NCBI RefSeq assembly: GCF_042675745.1
Contig: NZ_JBHTJM010000011.1
Span: 62,001-126,000 of the forward strand
From: Pseudofulvibacter geojedonensis
Lineage (GTDB): Bacteria > Bacteroidota > Bacteroidia > Flavobacteriales > Flavobacteriaceae
Direction: 5' to 3'
DNA: 64,000 bases
In this document: piece by piece, positions 28,001-35,923 of the stretch
Layout of the letters: each line of letters begins with the position of its first letter
Numbering within the stretch: position 1 is the first letter of the stretch
Position numbers and translations under genes: made by a program
Notes under the pieces: generated by a model
What the model saw: only the letters and a program-made list of their open reading frames with translations
Told to the model about the DNA's origin: nothing
Databases searched by the model: none

Positions 28001-28167
28001 TTAATAAAACCGCAATAATTATTGATTATAAAACCGGTCAACCTAACCAAAAACACAAAGACCAAATAAACACATACGCAAATGCTCTATCTAGTATGGG
28101 GTTTTATGTAGACAAAAAAATATTAATCTATTTAGAAAACAATATCGAAATTAAAGAAGTGAATTAA
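25015..28167 (+). CDS. UvrD/Rep-family helicase with C-terminal PD-(D/E)XK nuclease (AddA/RecB-like)
   Basis: 1050 residues. Superfamily 1 helicase motifs: Walker A NASAGSGKTYTL (Lys17), TFTNKAVAEMKNRI, motif II DEFQDTS (390-396), motif III GDAKQSIYRWRGG, motif V TIHKSKGLEFPVII, motif VI LLYVALTRAKEQLYI. The last 140 residues hold a RecB-type nuclease: ERGNLIHHLLS, PDRIVY and IDYKTGQ (Asp1004, Lys1006), with Gln/Tyr in DQINTYANAL. This is the AddA architecture: with a nuclease partner it resects double-strand breaks for recombination. The likely partner is the gene at 50964, not a neighbour. kbl follows closely. Confidence 0.9.
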   Translation: MRNNSFTIYNASAGSGKTYTLVKQYLKTVLKSNFNNYFKYILAITFTNKAVAEMKNRILDALQEFSNKDIINYPSPLFTELASELNITPEKLQQKSTKVYNAIINNYAAFDVVTIDTFTHRIIRTFAFDLKIPQNFEVALDTEEILSQAVNNLIDKIGTDKELTNTLLNYTLQKTDDDKSWDISLDLNKTAKLLLNENDIYNLDLLKNKSLSDFDNLNKLITQKINSNETELQSTVSDLLDLFKHNGITKQAFSGGHLFNYFNNLKEKKYPKNFDAAWQKKLVNNEPLYSKKTESFMAEWVDSNQQHIADTFIKTKVLYYELSFLDNFKKHLIPLSVLNLIYKELELLKEDQNIVLISEFNRIIASEIKGQPAPFIYERIGERYQNYFIDEFQDTSIMQWENLIPLTENALINEAETNNQHSLLLVGDAKQSIYRWRGGKPEQFISLYEGNTPFYIKSNVKNLDTNYRSYSEVIAFNNEFFSYLANYFSNSTHQDLYQIGNQQKSNSKKGGYVNINFIDNLKSEEASSAYQLKTLETINEVLELGFEKKDICIITRKKADGISLADYLTENGIEITSSETLLLNKNEEINFIINLLHFLIQPNNKTHQIDILFFLYNHLQIREEEHSFYQKFISFSIDDFFINLCNDYKIIFNYEQTRTLPLYELIESIIRSFNLIETNSSNAYLQYFLDEVHTFSTRKTSGIIGFIEYWNQNNHKLSIVAPENNNAVTIMTIHKSKGLEFPVIIFPFADLDIYQEIEPKVWLPIKAEEYLGFDKAYIGFNKNTQNYSDAGLLLSQEKNTQLELDNTNLLYVALTRAKEQLYIISKKSIDNNGNVKENTYSGFFINYLKNKHYWNEEKKQYEFGQPIKLSKKTITQTSNQLPYISSSRKEHNLSIITKSGYLWDSEQEKAIERGNLIHHLLSKITYQHDIDYAFNECISEGVISSSQMDEIKPIITQLVTKSSASEYFTNKYGVYTEKEIITPNGSILIPDRIVYINKTAIIIDYKTGQPNQKHKDQINTYANALSSMGFYVDKKILIYLENNIEIKEVN

Positions 28168-28168
28168 T

Positions 28169-28176
28169 TACATTTG
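28169..28176 (+). promoter_or_regulatory. Candidate -7 element for kbl
   Basis: TACATTTG (exact TAnnTTTG), 22 bases before the kbl ATG, immediately after the stop of the helicase gene. No TTG at -33, so read-through from upstream is equally possible. Confidence 0.33.
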
Positions 28177-28197
28177 CTTTTATTAAAAATTAAAATC

Positions 28198-29394
28198 ATG
28201 TACGGAGAAATTAAAACCCACTTACAAAAAGAAATTCAAGATATTAAAGATGCAGGATTATTTAAAAAAGAAAGAATTATTACCTCTCCACAAGATGCTG
28301 TTATTAAAATATCTACTGGAGAAGAAGTAATTAATTTTTGTGCTAACAACTATTTAGGTCTATCTTCTCACCCAGAAGTAATTCAAGCAGCTAAGGATGC
28401 TATGGATACTCATGGTTTTGGAATGTCTTCTGTGCGTTTTATTTGTGGAACTCAAGATATTCATAAAGAACTAGAGCAGAAAATAGCCAATTTTTACGGC
28501 ACTGAAGACACCATTTTATACGCTGCTGCTTTTGATGCCAACGGAGGTGTTTTTGAGCCATTATTAACTAAAGAAGATGCTATTATTTCTGACTCATTAA
28601 ACCATGCTTCTATAATTGACGGAGTGAGATTATGTAAAGCAGCTAGGTATCGTTATCAAAATAATGATATGGCTGATTTAGAAAAGCAATTAATTGCTGC
28701 TAATGAAAATGGAGCTCGATTTAAAATAATTGTTACCGATGGTGTTTTTTCTATGGATGGTTTAGTAGCTCCGTTAGATAAAATCTGTGATTTAGCAGAT
28801 AAATATGATGCAATGGTAATGATAGATGAATGTCATGCTGCTGGATTTATAGGCGAAACAGGTAGAGGTACTCTAGAAGCAAAGGGAGTTTTAGACAGAA
28901 TTGATATTATAACCGGAACTCTAGGTAAAGCTCTTGGTGGTGCTATGGGTGGATACACTACTGGTAAGAAAGAAATTATTGAATTATTACGTCAAAGATC
29001 AAGACCGTATTTATTTTCTAATTCATTAGCTCCTGCTATTGTTGGTGCTTCTATTAAAGTATTTGAACTTCTTTCTAACAATACAACTTTAAGAGATAAA
29101 CTAGAATGGAATACAAATTACTTTAAAAAAGGCATGAAAGCTGCTGGTTTAGATATTATAGATGGTGACTCAGCTATAGTACCAGTAATGCTGTATGACG
29201 CCAAACTTTCTCAGACTATGGCAGATATGCTTTTAGAAGAAGGTATTTATGTTATTGGTTTCTTTTACCCTGTAGTACCTAAAGAAAAAGCTAGAATTAG
29301 AGTCCAACTATCTGCTGCTCATGAAAAAGAACACTTAGATAAAGCCATTAGTGCTTTTACAAAGGTTGCAAAAGAATTAAAGATTATAAAATAG
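28198..29394 (+). CDS. kbl: Glycine C-acetyltransferase (2-amino-3-ketobutyrate CoA ligase)
   Basis: 398 residues from the ATG at 28198 (MYGEIKTHLQKE), which gives the standard Kbl length; an upstream TTG at 28174 would lie inside the candidate promoter. It is a PLP-dependent alpha-oxoamine synthase. The PLP lysine is Lys244 in TGTLGKALGGAMGG, and the cofactor-binding stretch MIDECHAAGFIGETGRGT is intact. It converts 2-amino-3-ketobutyrate plus CoA to glycine plus acetyl-CoA, the second step of threonine breakdown. Threonine dehydrogenase is not in the window. Serine palmitoyltransferase is a related possibility, but the N-terminal region fits Kbl. Confidence 0.92.
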   Translation: MYGEIKTHLQKEIQDIKDAGLFKKERIITSPQDAVIKISTGEEVINFCANNYLGLSSHPEVIQAAKDAMDTHGFGMSSVRFICGTQDIHKELEQKIANFYGTEDTILYAAAFDANGGVFEPLLTKEDAIISDSLNHASIIDGVRLCKAARYRYQNNDMADLEKQLIAANENGARFKIIVTDGVFSMDGLVAPLDKICDLADKYDAMVMIDECHAAGFIGETGRGTLEAKGVLDRIDIITGTLGKALGGAMGGYTTGKKEIIELLRQRSRPYLFSNSLAPAIVGASIKVFELLSNNTTLRDKLEWNTNYFKKGMKAAGLDIIDGDSAIVPVMLYDAKLSQTMADMLLEEGIYVIGFFYPVVPKEKARIRVQLSAAHEKEHLDKAISAFTKVAKELKIIK

Positions 29395-29446
29395 CCAAAA
29401 TTAGCATATTAAGAGGCATTAAAAGTTAAAAATATTCCCTTAATTT

Positions 29447-29477
29447 TTTGTTAATAAGTTTTAAGACCTTACATTTG
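29447..29477 (+). promoter_or_regulatory. Promoter of the OmpA-family gene
   Basis: TTTG (29447-29450), exactly 19 bases, TACATTTG (29470-29477): a full match to the Bacteroidota consensus. Predicted leader about 29 bases. Strong promoters of this form suit abundant outer-membrane proteins. Confidence 0.8.
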
Positions 29478-29512
29478 CTCTTGATTAACACTTAAAATTA
29501 AATTTTATTAAT

Positions 29513-30928
29513 ATGAAACAATTTAGCAAGTTATTAGTTGCTGCTTCTTTAGTATTAGGAGTTGGAGCTAATGCACAAACTGAAGACAATCCTTGGTCTA
29601 TTACTGTTGGAGCTAATGCAGTAGATTTCTATTCTGCTGGTAACGACGGTGCGATTGGGAACAGCGGTGAAGACGCAAAAATCTTCAATGAATTTTTTAA
29701 TGTATCTGATCAATGGAACATGGTTCCTTCTATCTCTTCTATAACAGTAGGAAGATATGTAGGAAGCGGTGTTAGTGCTGACTTAACTGGTTCTTTTAAT
29801 AAATTAGATCAGTACGGAAATAAATTTGATGAAAACGGTAACGCATTATCAGAAGACGTATTTGATGAAGATAACTATTTCGGATTAGATTTAGGTGTTA
29901 ACTATCACTTAAACACTTTATGGAATGGAATGAACTGGTTAGATCCTTATGTAAGAGGTAATGCTGGTTACAACTGGATAGCTGACGAAAACGGATTAGC
30001 TGCTGGTGGAGGTTTAGGTATCAACTTCTGGTTAACTGAAAACATTGCTATTAAAGCTCAATCTGTTTATAAAAACAATTTTGCTGAAGAATTAGAAAAC
30101 TTTAATCACTTTCAACATACTGTTGGTGTAAACTTCTCTTTTGGAGGAAAAGATACTGATGGTGACGGTGTATATGACAAAGATGACGCTTGTGTTGATG
30201 TACCTGGTTTAGCTGAGTTCAAAGGATGTCCTGATACTGATGGTGATGGAATCCAAGATTCTGAAGACGCTTGTGTTGACACTCCTGGTGTTGCTGAGTT
30301 TAACGGATGTGCTGATACTGATGGTGACGGAGTTGCTGATCCTAACGATGAGTGTGTTGACGTTCCTGGTTTAAAAGAATTAAACGGTTGTCCAGATGCT
30401 GATGGAGACGGAATTGCTGATGCTAAAGATGGATGTCCTCAAGAAGCTGGTCCTGCTGCTAACAACGGATGCCCATGGACTGATAAGGATGGTGATTCTG
30501 TTTTAGATAAAGATGATCAATGTCCAGACGTAGCTGGTACTGTTGCTAACAACGGATGTCCAGAGCCAAGTGACGTTGTTGTTAAACAATTAAACGATTA
30601 CGCTAAAACTATCTTATTCAACTCTGGAAAGTCTTCTTTTAAAGATCAAACTGTTGAAGTTTTAAAAGCTATGAACGCTATCTTTAAAGAATACCCACAA
30701 TCTAAATTTGCTTTAGAAGGTCACACTGATAGCGCTGGATCTGCAAAAAGCAACCAGTTATTATCTGAAAGAAGAGCTAACGCTGTTAGAGATTGGTTCT
30801 TAGCAAACGGAATTGCTGCTGATAGATTAACTGCTAAAGGTTTTGGTGAAGATAAGCCAATCGACACTAACAAAACTAGAGCTGGTAGAGCTAACAACAG
30901 AAGAGTAGAAGTAAAATTAGTAAAGTAA
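29513..30928 (+). CDS. OmpA-family outer membrane protein with thrombospondin type 3 repeats
   Basis: 471 residues. Signal peptide 1-21 (GVGANAQ). Residues about 25-210 form a beta-barrel (YFGLDLGVNYHLN; the strand before the linker ends TVGVNFSFGG). Residues about 213-350 hold five TSP3-type calcium-binding repeats built on DTDGDGV/I.D..D.C.D. Residues 360-471 are the OmpA/MotB peptidoglycan-binding domain (FALEGHTDSAGS, LSERRANAVRDW, GFGEDKPIDTNKTRAGRANN). It anchors the outer membrane to the cell wall, with the TSP3 stalk as a Ca-stiffened spacer. It has a consensus promoter and its own terminator. Codon usage looks like that of a highly expressed gene. Confidence 0.93.
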   Translation: MKQFSKLLVAASLVLGVGANAQTEDNPWSITVGANAVDFYSAGNDGAIGNSGEDAKIFNEFFNVSDQWNMVPSISSITVGRYVGSGVSADLTGSFNKLDQYGNKFDENGNALSEDVFDEDNYFGLDLGVNYHLNTLWNGMNWLDPYVRGNAGYNWIADENGLAAGGGLGINFWLTENIAIKAQSVYKNNFAEELENFNHFQHTVGVNFSFGGKDTDGDGVYDKDDACVDVPGLAEFKGCPDTDGDGIQDSEDACVDTPGVAEFNGCADTDGDGVADPNDECVDVPGLKELNGCPDADGDGIADAKDGCPQEAGPAANNGCPWTDKDGDSVLDKDDQCPDVAGTVANNGCPEPSDVVVKQLNDYAKTILFNSGKSSFKDQTVEVLKAMNAIFKEYPQSKFALEGHTDSAGSAKSNQLLSERRANAVRDWFLANGIAADRLTAKGFGEDKPIDTNKTRAGRANNRRVEVKLVK

Positions 30929-30954
30929 TTTACTACTCCTATAAATAACAATAT

Positions 30955-30986
30955 AAAAGCGCTCTGAGTTTCAGAGCGCTTTTTTT
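30955..30986 (+). terminator. Rho-independent terminator after the OmpA-family gene
   Basis: AAAAGCGCTCTGA and TCAGAGCGCTTTT pair perfectly around the loop GTT and run into T's. Confidence 0.92.
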
Positions 30987-31290
30987 ATGTCTTATAAAAA
31001 AACTACTCACCCTTAACAAAAAAGACTTTAAATTCATCCTAAAAGTCCGATGCGAATGTAAATGAAGTTATATACCCAAGATAGCTTAAAAAGGACTCCC
31101 AATGCTTTCAGATCGTTTAGAACCTAACACTACTTTCGAAAAAAGCTTCTAAACTTTATAGTACAATTAGTTACATTTTAATTTTCAGAAATAAACCTAC
31201 AAACCTAAAAGAATAAAACAGGAACCATTATTTTATCAAAAAATATGATATTTACTTTTAACGAATTATCTATCAGTAATAATAACTAAT
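30987..31290. other. Intergenic region with no recognisable gene
   Basis: About 300 AT-rich bases between the OmpA terminator and the end of the convergent UbiA gene. I see no open frame of note, no tRNA-like fold, no consensus promoter and no clear terminator for ubiA. Confidence 0.5.
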
Positions 31291-32217
31291 TTAATTAAAA
31301 AGGACTGAGAGAGATTTTATCTTACTCAATAATAAATTTGGCTTAATAAGGATAATACTAAACGCCCCTACTACTATTATTAATTTTAATAAGTTATGAA
31401 GCAACACATATTGTTTTCTTCTATTAGCTTTCCAAAGCTTTACCGAATAAAAGCATAATAATAGAATACATAAATAAAAGTAATAATTCATCTGCCCTAT
31501 ATCAAAAAACAATAATAATGACCCTATTGTTAAGCAGGTAAAAACTAATAATCCTGATAATAAATTTTTAGTCACTTTTATACCATATGTTACAGGTAAA
31601 GTTTGATAACCAAGAGCCAAATCTCCTTTTATATTTTCTAAATCTTTGGTTATTTCCCTCATCGAAATTATCAATACCAAATACAAACCATGGAAGAAAA
31701 CCACTGTGTCAAAATTCTGATAATAAACAAAAACTATAAAAAATGGTGCTATTGCTAAAGAAGATGCTATTATATTTCCAACAAAAGGGTACTTTTTTAA
31801 TTTATGGGAGTAAAACCATATCATAAAAATATATGACGAAAAAAATAAAGTAGCTTTAAAAGAAACATAACTAGCCAATAAAACAGTTATTATGTTTAGC
31901 ACAAAGTAAACGGATAGTTTAGTATTTTGACTAACCAATCTATCTAACATAGACTTTCTAGGTCTATTAATTAAATCTTTTTCAGAATCATAAAAATTAT
32001 TAATGATGTAACCTGCAGCAATAACTAAAGAAGTAGCAAATACAAGTACAAATAATTTAGAATCTAAAACAACTTCTTTTAAAGAAGCATCTTTAGCTAA
32101 AATATAAATGGACGATAAATATTGAGCAATAACAATTATTAAAATATTGTAACCGCGCACTACAGAAAACAAACTTAATAGCTTTTTTAATACCAGTTTG
32201 TTCTTTCTAGAAAGCAT
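31291..32217 (-). CDS. UbiA-family prenyltransferase
   Basis: 308 residues, eight to nine predicted membrane helices. Both Asp-rich motifs are present: NNFYDSEKD (73-81; Asp77, Asp81) and KDLENIKGD (Asp192, Asp199), which bind Mg and the isoprenyl diphosphate. Last gene of an operon with diphosphomevalonate decarboxylase and mevalonate kinase, 10 bases after the latter. Homologues are often named geranylgeranylglycerol-phosphate geranylgeranyltransferase, but the acceptor (glycerol phosphate, quinone ring or other) cannot be told. It resembles the archaeal-lipid branch more than MenA/UbiA in its short length and motif spacing; this is an impression. Confidence 0.82.
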   Translation of the reverse strand: MLSRKNKLVLKKLLSLFSVVRGYNILIIVIAQYLSSIYILAKDASLKEVVLDSKLFVLVFATSLVIAAGYIINNFYDSEKDLINRPRKSMLDRLVSQNTKLSVYFVLNIITVLLASYVSFKATLFFSSYIFMIWFYSHKLKKYPFVGNIIASSLAIAPFFIVFVYYQNFDTVVFFHGLYLVLIISMREITKDLENIKGDLALGYQTLPVTYGIKVTKNLLSGLLVFTCLTIGSLLLFFDIGQMNYYFYLCILLLCFYSVKLWKANRRKQYVLLHNLLKLIIVVGAFSIILIKPNLLLSKIKSLSVLFN

Positions 32218-32227
32218 TTTTCTATTC

Positions 32228-33166
32228 TTAGAAGTTGTATACTACCTCTAACTTATAACCTTTTAAAGACTCTTGAGCCTTTTTATAATTTTCAGTAAAA
32301 CCTAAGATATAACCGCCGCCACCAGAACCACAAAGTTTCAAATAGTAATCGTTGGTTTCAATACCGTGTTTCCATAATTTGTGGAATTGTTCAGGTATCA
32401 TTGGCTTAAAATTATTAAGCACTACCTTAGATAACTGCTTAACATTACCAAACAAAGAAGAAATATTACCCTTTAAGAAGTCTTCTACACAAGCATCTGT
32501 ATGTTTTACAAACTGCTCTTTTAACATGTTTCTAAACCCTTCTTGTTTCATCTTTTCCATAAAGATATTTACCATTGGTGCAGTTTCTCCTGTCATACCA
32601 GAATCTAGTAAAAAAACAGCTCCTTTACCTTCGGTTGGTTGAGAAGGCAAACCCGTTGGCTCTATGTTATCTTTAGAATTAATTAAAATTGGTAAACTTA
32701 AATATGAATTTAACGGATCCAAACCTGAACTCTTTCCGTGAAAAAAAGATTCCATCTGAGCAAAAATTTCTTTTAACTGCAGTAACTTTTCTCGAGTTAA
32801 GTTCTCTAAAACTGTTATTTTATCTTGAACATATTTGTCGTAAATTGATGCAACCAAAGCCCCAGAACTCCCTACTCCGTAACCTTGAGGTATTGAAGAA
32901 TCAAAATACATTCCATTAGCCACATCAGATTGTAAGCTTTCAATATCAAACTGAGCTAAACTTCTTTTGTTTTCTTGTAATTGTTGCAAATGATTAGCCA
33001 AAGAAGCCAAGTTTTTATTGGAATTCAATGCTTCTTCAGAAGTATTTCCATCTAGCTTTAATGCTCCTTTATAAAAATTATATGGTATAGACAACCCCTT
33101 AGAGTCTTTAATAATTCCATATTCACCAAACAATAATATCTTAGAATAAAATAAAGGTCCTTTCAT
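32228..33166 (-). CDS. GHMP kinase, probable mevalonate kinase
   Basis: 312 residues. GHMP-family landmarks: the N-terminal substrate motif YSKILLFGEYGII (7-19), the ATP loop PQGYGVGSSGALVASI (93-108) and the C-terminal CGSGGGGYILGF. The FGEYGII element is the mevalonate-kinase version of GEHAVV. Position between mvaD and ubiA supports phosphorylation of mevalonate or phosphomevalonate; which of the two cannot be settled from sequence alone. The gene follows mvaD by 49 bases. Confidence 0.85.
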   Translation of the reverse strand: MKGPLFYSKILLFGEYGIIKDSKGLSIPYNFYKGALKLDGNTSEEALNSNKNLASLANHLQQLQENKRSLAQFDIESLQSDVANGMYFDSSIPQGYGVGSSGALVASIYDKYVQDKITVLENLTREKLLQLKEIFAQMESFFHGKSSGLDPLNSYLSLPILINSKDNIEPTGLPSQPTEGKGAVFLLDSGMTGETAPMVNIFMEKMKQEGFRNMLKEQFVKHTDACVEDFLKGNISSLFGNVKQLSKVVLNNFKPMIPEQFHKLWKHGIETNDYYLKLCGSGGGGYILGFTENYKKAQESLKGYKLEVVYNF

Positions 33167-33215
33167 ATCAGTTTAAATATTTTCCTAAAAAAATTAGGAC
33201 ATCAATATTGGCAAC

Positions 33216-34304
33216 TTAATCTTTTATTAATTGAGCACCAAAACCTACTGTATCACAAATATAGTGTTCATTTTGGCAATAGCCAACTAATTCGCTGTTA
33301 ATGAACGCCAAAACTTCTTCCTTCTCGACTTCTGGATACAATAAATGAACATTGGCACCTGCATCTAAAGTAAAGCATAAATGCAATCCTGTTTGTTGCC
33401 TAAAAGCCCATATTTTATTTATAATTTCTAAGGTATTAGGCTTCATTAATATAAAATATGGCAAGCTCGTCATCATCATAGCATGTAGCGTTAACGCTTC
33501 GCTTTCTACTATTTCAATAAATGCTTTTAAATCACCGGACTTAAAAACATGAATTAGTTTCGATAAATTATCGTGAGCTTGATTAAAGCGATTATCTGCA
33601 TATGGGTGATTGTGCATTAAGTTATGACCTACCGTACTAGAAACTTGTTTTTCTCCTTTATCTACTAATAAAATCGTGTCTTGATAATTCTTGAAATTAC
33701 TATGTACTTCAAAAGGATATTTCACTCCAAATAAATCTGAAGAACCCGTTATTTCTTTATGTGCTCCCCAACAAACCAAATCTCCTTCTAAACTTCTGCA
33801 AGCACTTCCTGAGCCTAAACGAGCTAAAAAAGAAGCTTTTTTAATGAATTCTTCTTGAGTTAAGTTAGGATTTAATTCTTTTTCCATGCTCATTATACAT
33901 AACGCTAAAGCACTCATACCTGATGCTGATGAAGCAATACCAGAACTATGCGGAAAAGAATTAGACGTTTCTATTTTATAAGCGTATTCTTTAATAAAAG
34001 GAACATACTGCTCTATACGCTTAAAAAAGGTATTTATTTTAGGTTTAAAATCATCTTTTTGTTCTCCTTCTAAAAAAACTGAAAATTGATATTCTTTAGA
34101 TGGAACTTCCAGTTTTGTGTAATGTAATGTGGTGGTTGTTTTACAATTACTAAGTGTAAAACTAATAGACGGATTAGCCGGAATTTGATTTTCTTTTTTC
34201 CCCCAGTATTTAACCAAGGCTATATTACTTGGCGATTCCCAGGTAATCTTCCCTTTTTCTAAGCTACTTTCAATGGTCTTAAAAACAAATGATTTATTAT
34301 TCAT
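33216..34304 (-). CDS. mvaD: Diphosphomevalonate decarboxylase
   Basis: 362 residues. It makes isopentenyl diphosphate from diphosphomevalonate with ATP. Conserved family blocks: SPSNIALVKYWGKKENQIPA near residue 22, the ATP-binding serine loop SSGIASSASGMSALAL, ARLGSGSACRSLEGDLVCWG, and the Asp of FTLDAGANVHLLYP, which is the catalytic Asp position in this family. First gene of the mevalonate operon (mvaD, mevalonate kinase, ubiA). The HMG-CoA genes are not in this window. Confidence 0.94.
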   Translation of the reverse strand: MNNKSFVFKTIESSLEKGKITWESPSNIALVKYWGKKENQIPANPSISFTLSNCKTTTTLHYTKLEVPSKEYQFSVFLEGEQKDDFKPKINTFFKRIEQYVPFIKEYAYKIETSNSFPHSSGIASSASGMSALALCIMSMEKELNPNLTQEEFIKKASFLARLGSGSACRSLEGDLVCWGAHKEITGSSDLFGVKYPFEVHSNFKNYQDTILLVDKGEKQVSSTVGHNLMHNHPYADNRFNQAHDNLSKLIHVFKSGDLKAFIEIVESEALTLHAMMMTSLPYFILMKPNTLEIINKIWAFRQQTGLHLCFTLDAGANVHLLYPEVEKEEVLAFINSELVGYCQNEHYICDTVGFGAQLIKD

Positions 34305-34324
34305 TACAGTTTAAAATATTAATG

Positions 34325-34332
34325 CAAATATA
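34325..34332 (-). promoter_or_regulatory. Candidate promoter of the mevalonate operon
   Basis: The minus strand reads TATATTTG (exact TAnnTTTG), 21 bases before the mvaD ATG. A TTTTTG sits 16 bases upstream, short of the ideal 19. Confidence 0.48.
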
Positions 34333-34366
34333 TACTTAAAATAAGCACCAAAAACACTTAATATTT

Positions 34367-34374
34367 TATTTTTG
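34367..34374 (+). promoter_or_regulatory. Candidate -7 element for the exported orphan gene
   Basis: TATTTTTG (exact TAnnTTTG), 38 bases before the ATG at 34412. No -33 TTG. It lies back to back with the mvaD promoter. Confidence 0.36.
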
Positions 34375-34411
34375 CAGGCTCAAAAAATAAAATCAATCAA
34401 ATAATAACAAA

Positions 34412-35869
34412 ATGAAATTACATTTTTCTTTATTAACTCTACTTTTAATTAACTTCTCGTTTTCACAAACTATTATAGTTGATGAAAAATTTACACCGAA
34501 ATTATCCCCTGTAGAATATCATACTCTTTATGATTCAGATCAAATCATGATTTCAAAAGGGAGCTTTAGAAAAGGGACCTCTCTTAAATATATTAACAAC
34601 GTAGAATCTTATGACAGTAAAGGGAACAAACACTTGTGGGCTGATAACGAAAACTTTATGCGTATAGAAATTTCAGACTCAGAAAAAACCTTAAGAGGGC
34701 ATCAAATGCTGTTAAATACGTTTTCTAGGTTCAGTATAAATCATAAATATATAACTAAGAACACGAAAACCGATTACATAAGTAATAAAAAAGATAAACT
34801 ATATAATCTTTCCAATTACTTTAATGACTCTTTAGAATGGGGTATTACAAATTCTAAATTAAAGTTCCCTTATGACATAAACCTTCTAAAAGACGAATTA
34901 ATTTTAATTACAACTGATAATTTTAGCAGAAAAAGAAATAAAATAGATATAGAGAAACCTAACACTGATAGATTAATAGGCGATAATCATGTAAAACCGT
35001 TTAATAAAAAACCTGGATTTATGTTTGCCCCTATAAAAAACTCCGATTCTTCTTTTGTTATAACTACTAAATCTATTTCTAAAGATTATAAAACATGTAT
35101 CTTATATAGAACTTTATATAATTTTGAGGGAAAAAAAATAAATGAAAACAGTTACACAGTAAACACAAAAAAAGATTTCTTAATCTACTCGACTAACAAT
35201 AACACTAGAGTAGATAGTAATTCAGCTGGAGCTACTTTCTTTTCAAACCACCTAAGTATAAATGGCTACTATATAGACGAAGACGACAATAACAATATGT
35301 ATATCTATGGCTTATACGGAAAAACAGCTAAGAAAATAAATGTACCAAACAGCCCTGCTGGATTTTATGTTTTTAAATTTGATGAAAAAGGAAATAAGAT
35401 TTGGGAAACTTATAAAGAAATCAACAATAAAACATTTAATAGAAAAAAACGCTTACTTAACTTAACCGAAATAAATCTATGGACAGATAATAATCAGATT
35501 CAGGTTGTAAATCATTTTGGATTAAAAGAAAAAACTACTTACAAACACTTTTTTAACGTAGACTCAGGTGACTACATAAAAGACAACAATAACTCGTCTG
35601 AACGATCAAAAATGATGGGAAGCTTTAATGGTTACCAATATCAATATTTTTTATATGCATTTAGGCAAATAGATAATTATAAGAACCTAAAATTTGACCC
35701 TAACACCCTAATTTCTTATAACGAAAACGCTGAGGTTAAAAAATATATTTCTAGTATTATTCCAAACAAAAAGAAAATCTATTTTAATATGACTTACACT
35801 AAAAATGGGGCCTGGTTATTAGAAAGCGATAATAAAACATACTATAAAATTTTATTCTTTAATAAATAA
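34412..35869 (+). CDS. Exported protein of unknown function
   Basis: 485 residues. A signal peptide is clear (1-19, LINFSFSQ). The rest is polar, rich in Asn, Lys, Asp and Tyr, with beta-type repeats such as GFMFAPIKNSDSSFVITTKS, YYIDEDDNNNMYIYGLYG and GFYVFKFDEKGNKIWETYKE, which are reminiscent of beta-propeller blades. There is no T9SS tail, no lipobox and no catalytic motif that I recognise. It is flanked by its own candidate promoter and a terminator, so it is a single-gene unit. Function unknown; a surface or periplasmic propeller is a guess. Confidence 0.7.
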   Translation: MKLHFSLLTLLLINFSFSQTIIVDEKFTPKLSPVEYHTLYDSDQIMISKGSFRKGTSLKYINNVESYDSKGNKHLWADNENFMRIEISDSEKTLRGHQMLLNTFSRFSINHKYITKNTKTDYISNKKDKLYNLSNYFNDSLEWGITNSKLKFPYDINLLKDELILITTDNFSRKRNKIDIEKPNTDRLIGDNHVKPFNKKPGFMFAPIKNSDSSFVITTKSISKDYKTCILYRTLYNFEGKKINENSYTVNTKKDFLIYSTNNNTRVDSNSAGATFFSNHLSINGYYIDEDDNNNMYIYGLYGKTAKKINVPNSPAGFYVFKFDEKGNKIWETYKEINNKTFNRKKRLLNLTEINLWTDNNQIQVVNHFGLKEKTTYKHFFNVDSGDYIKDNNNSSERSKMMGSFNGYQYQYFLYAFRQIDNYKNLKFDPNTLISYNENAEVKKYISSIIPNKKKIYFNMTYTKNGAWLLESDNKTYYKILFFNK

Positions 35870-35872
35870 AAT

Positions 35873-35902
35873 AAAAAGGGAGCTTAACAGCTCCCTTTTT
35901 TT
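35873..35902. terminator. Bidirectional terminator
   Basis: AAAAAGGGAGCT, loop TAAC, AGCTCCCTTTTT. A and T tracts on both sides let it serve the exported orphan gene and the convergent flavoprotein gene. Confidence 0.9.
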
Positions 35903-35923
35903 ATATAGCAGATCCTATCCTTA

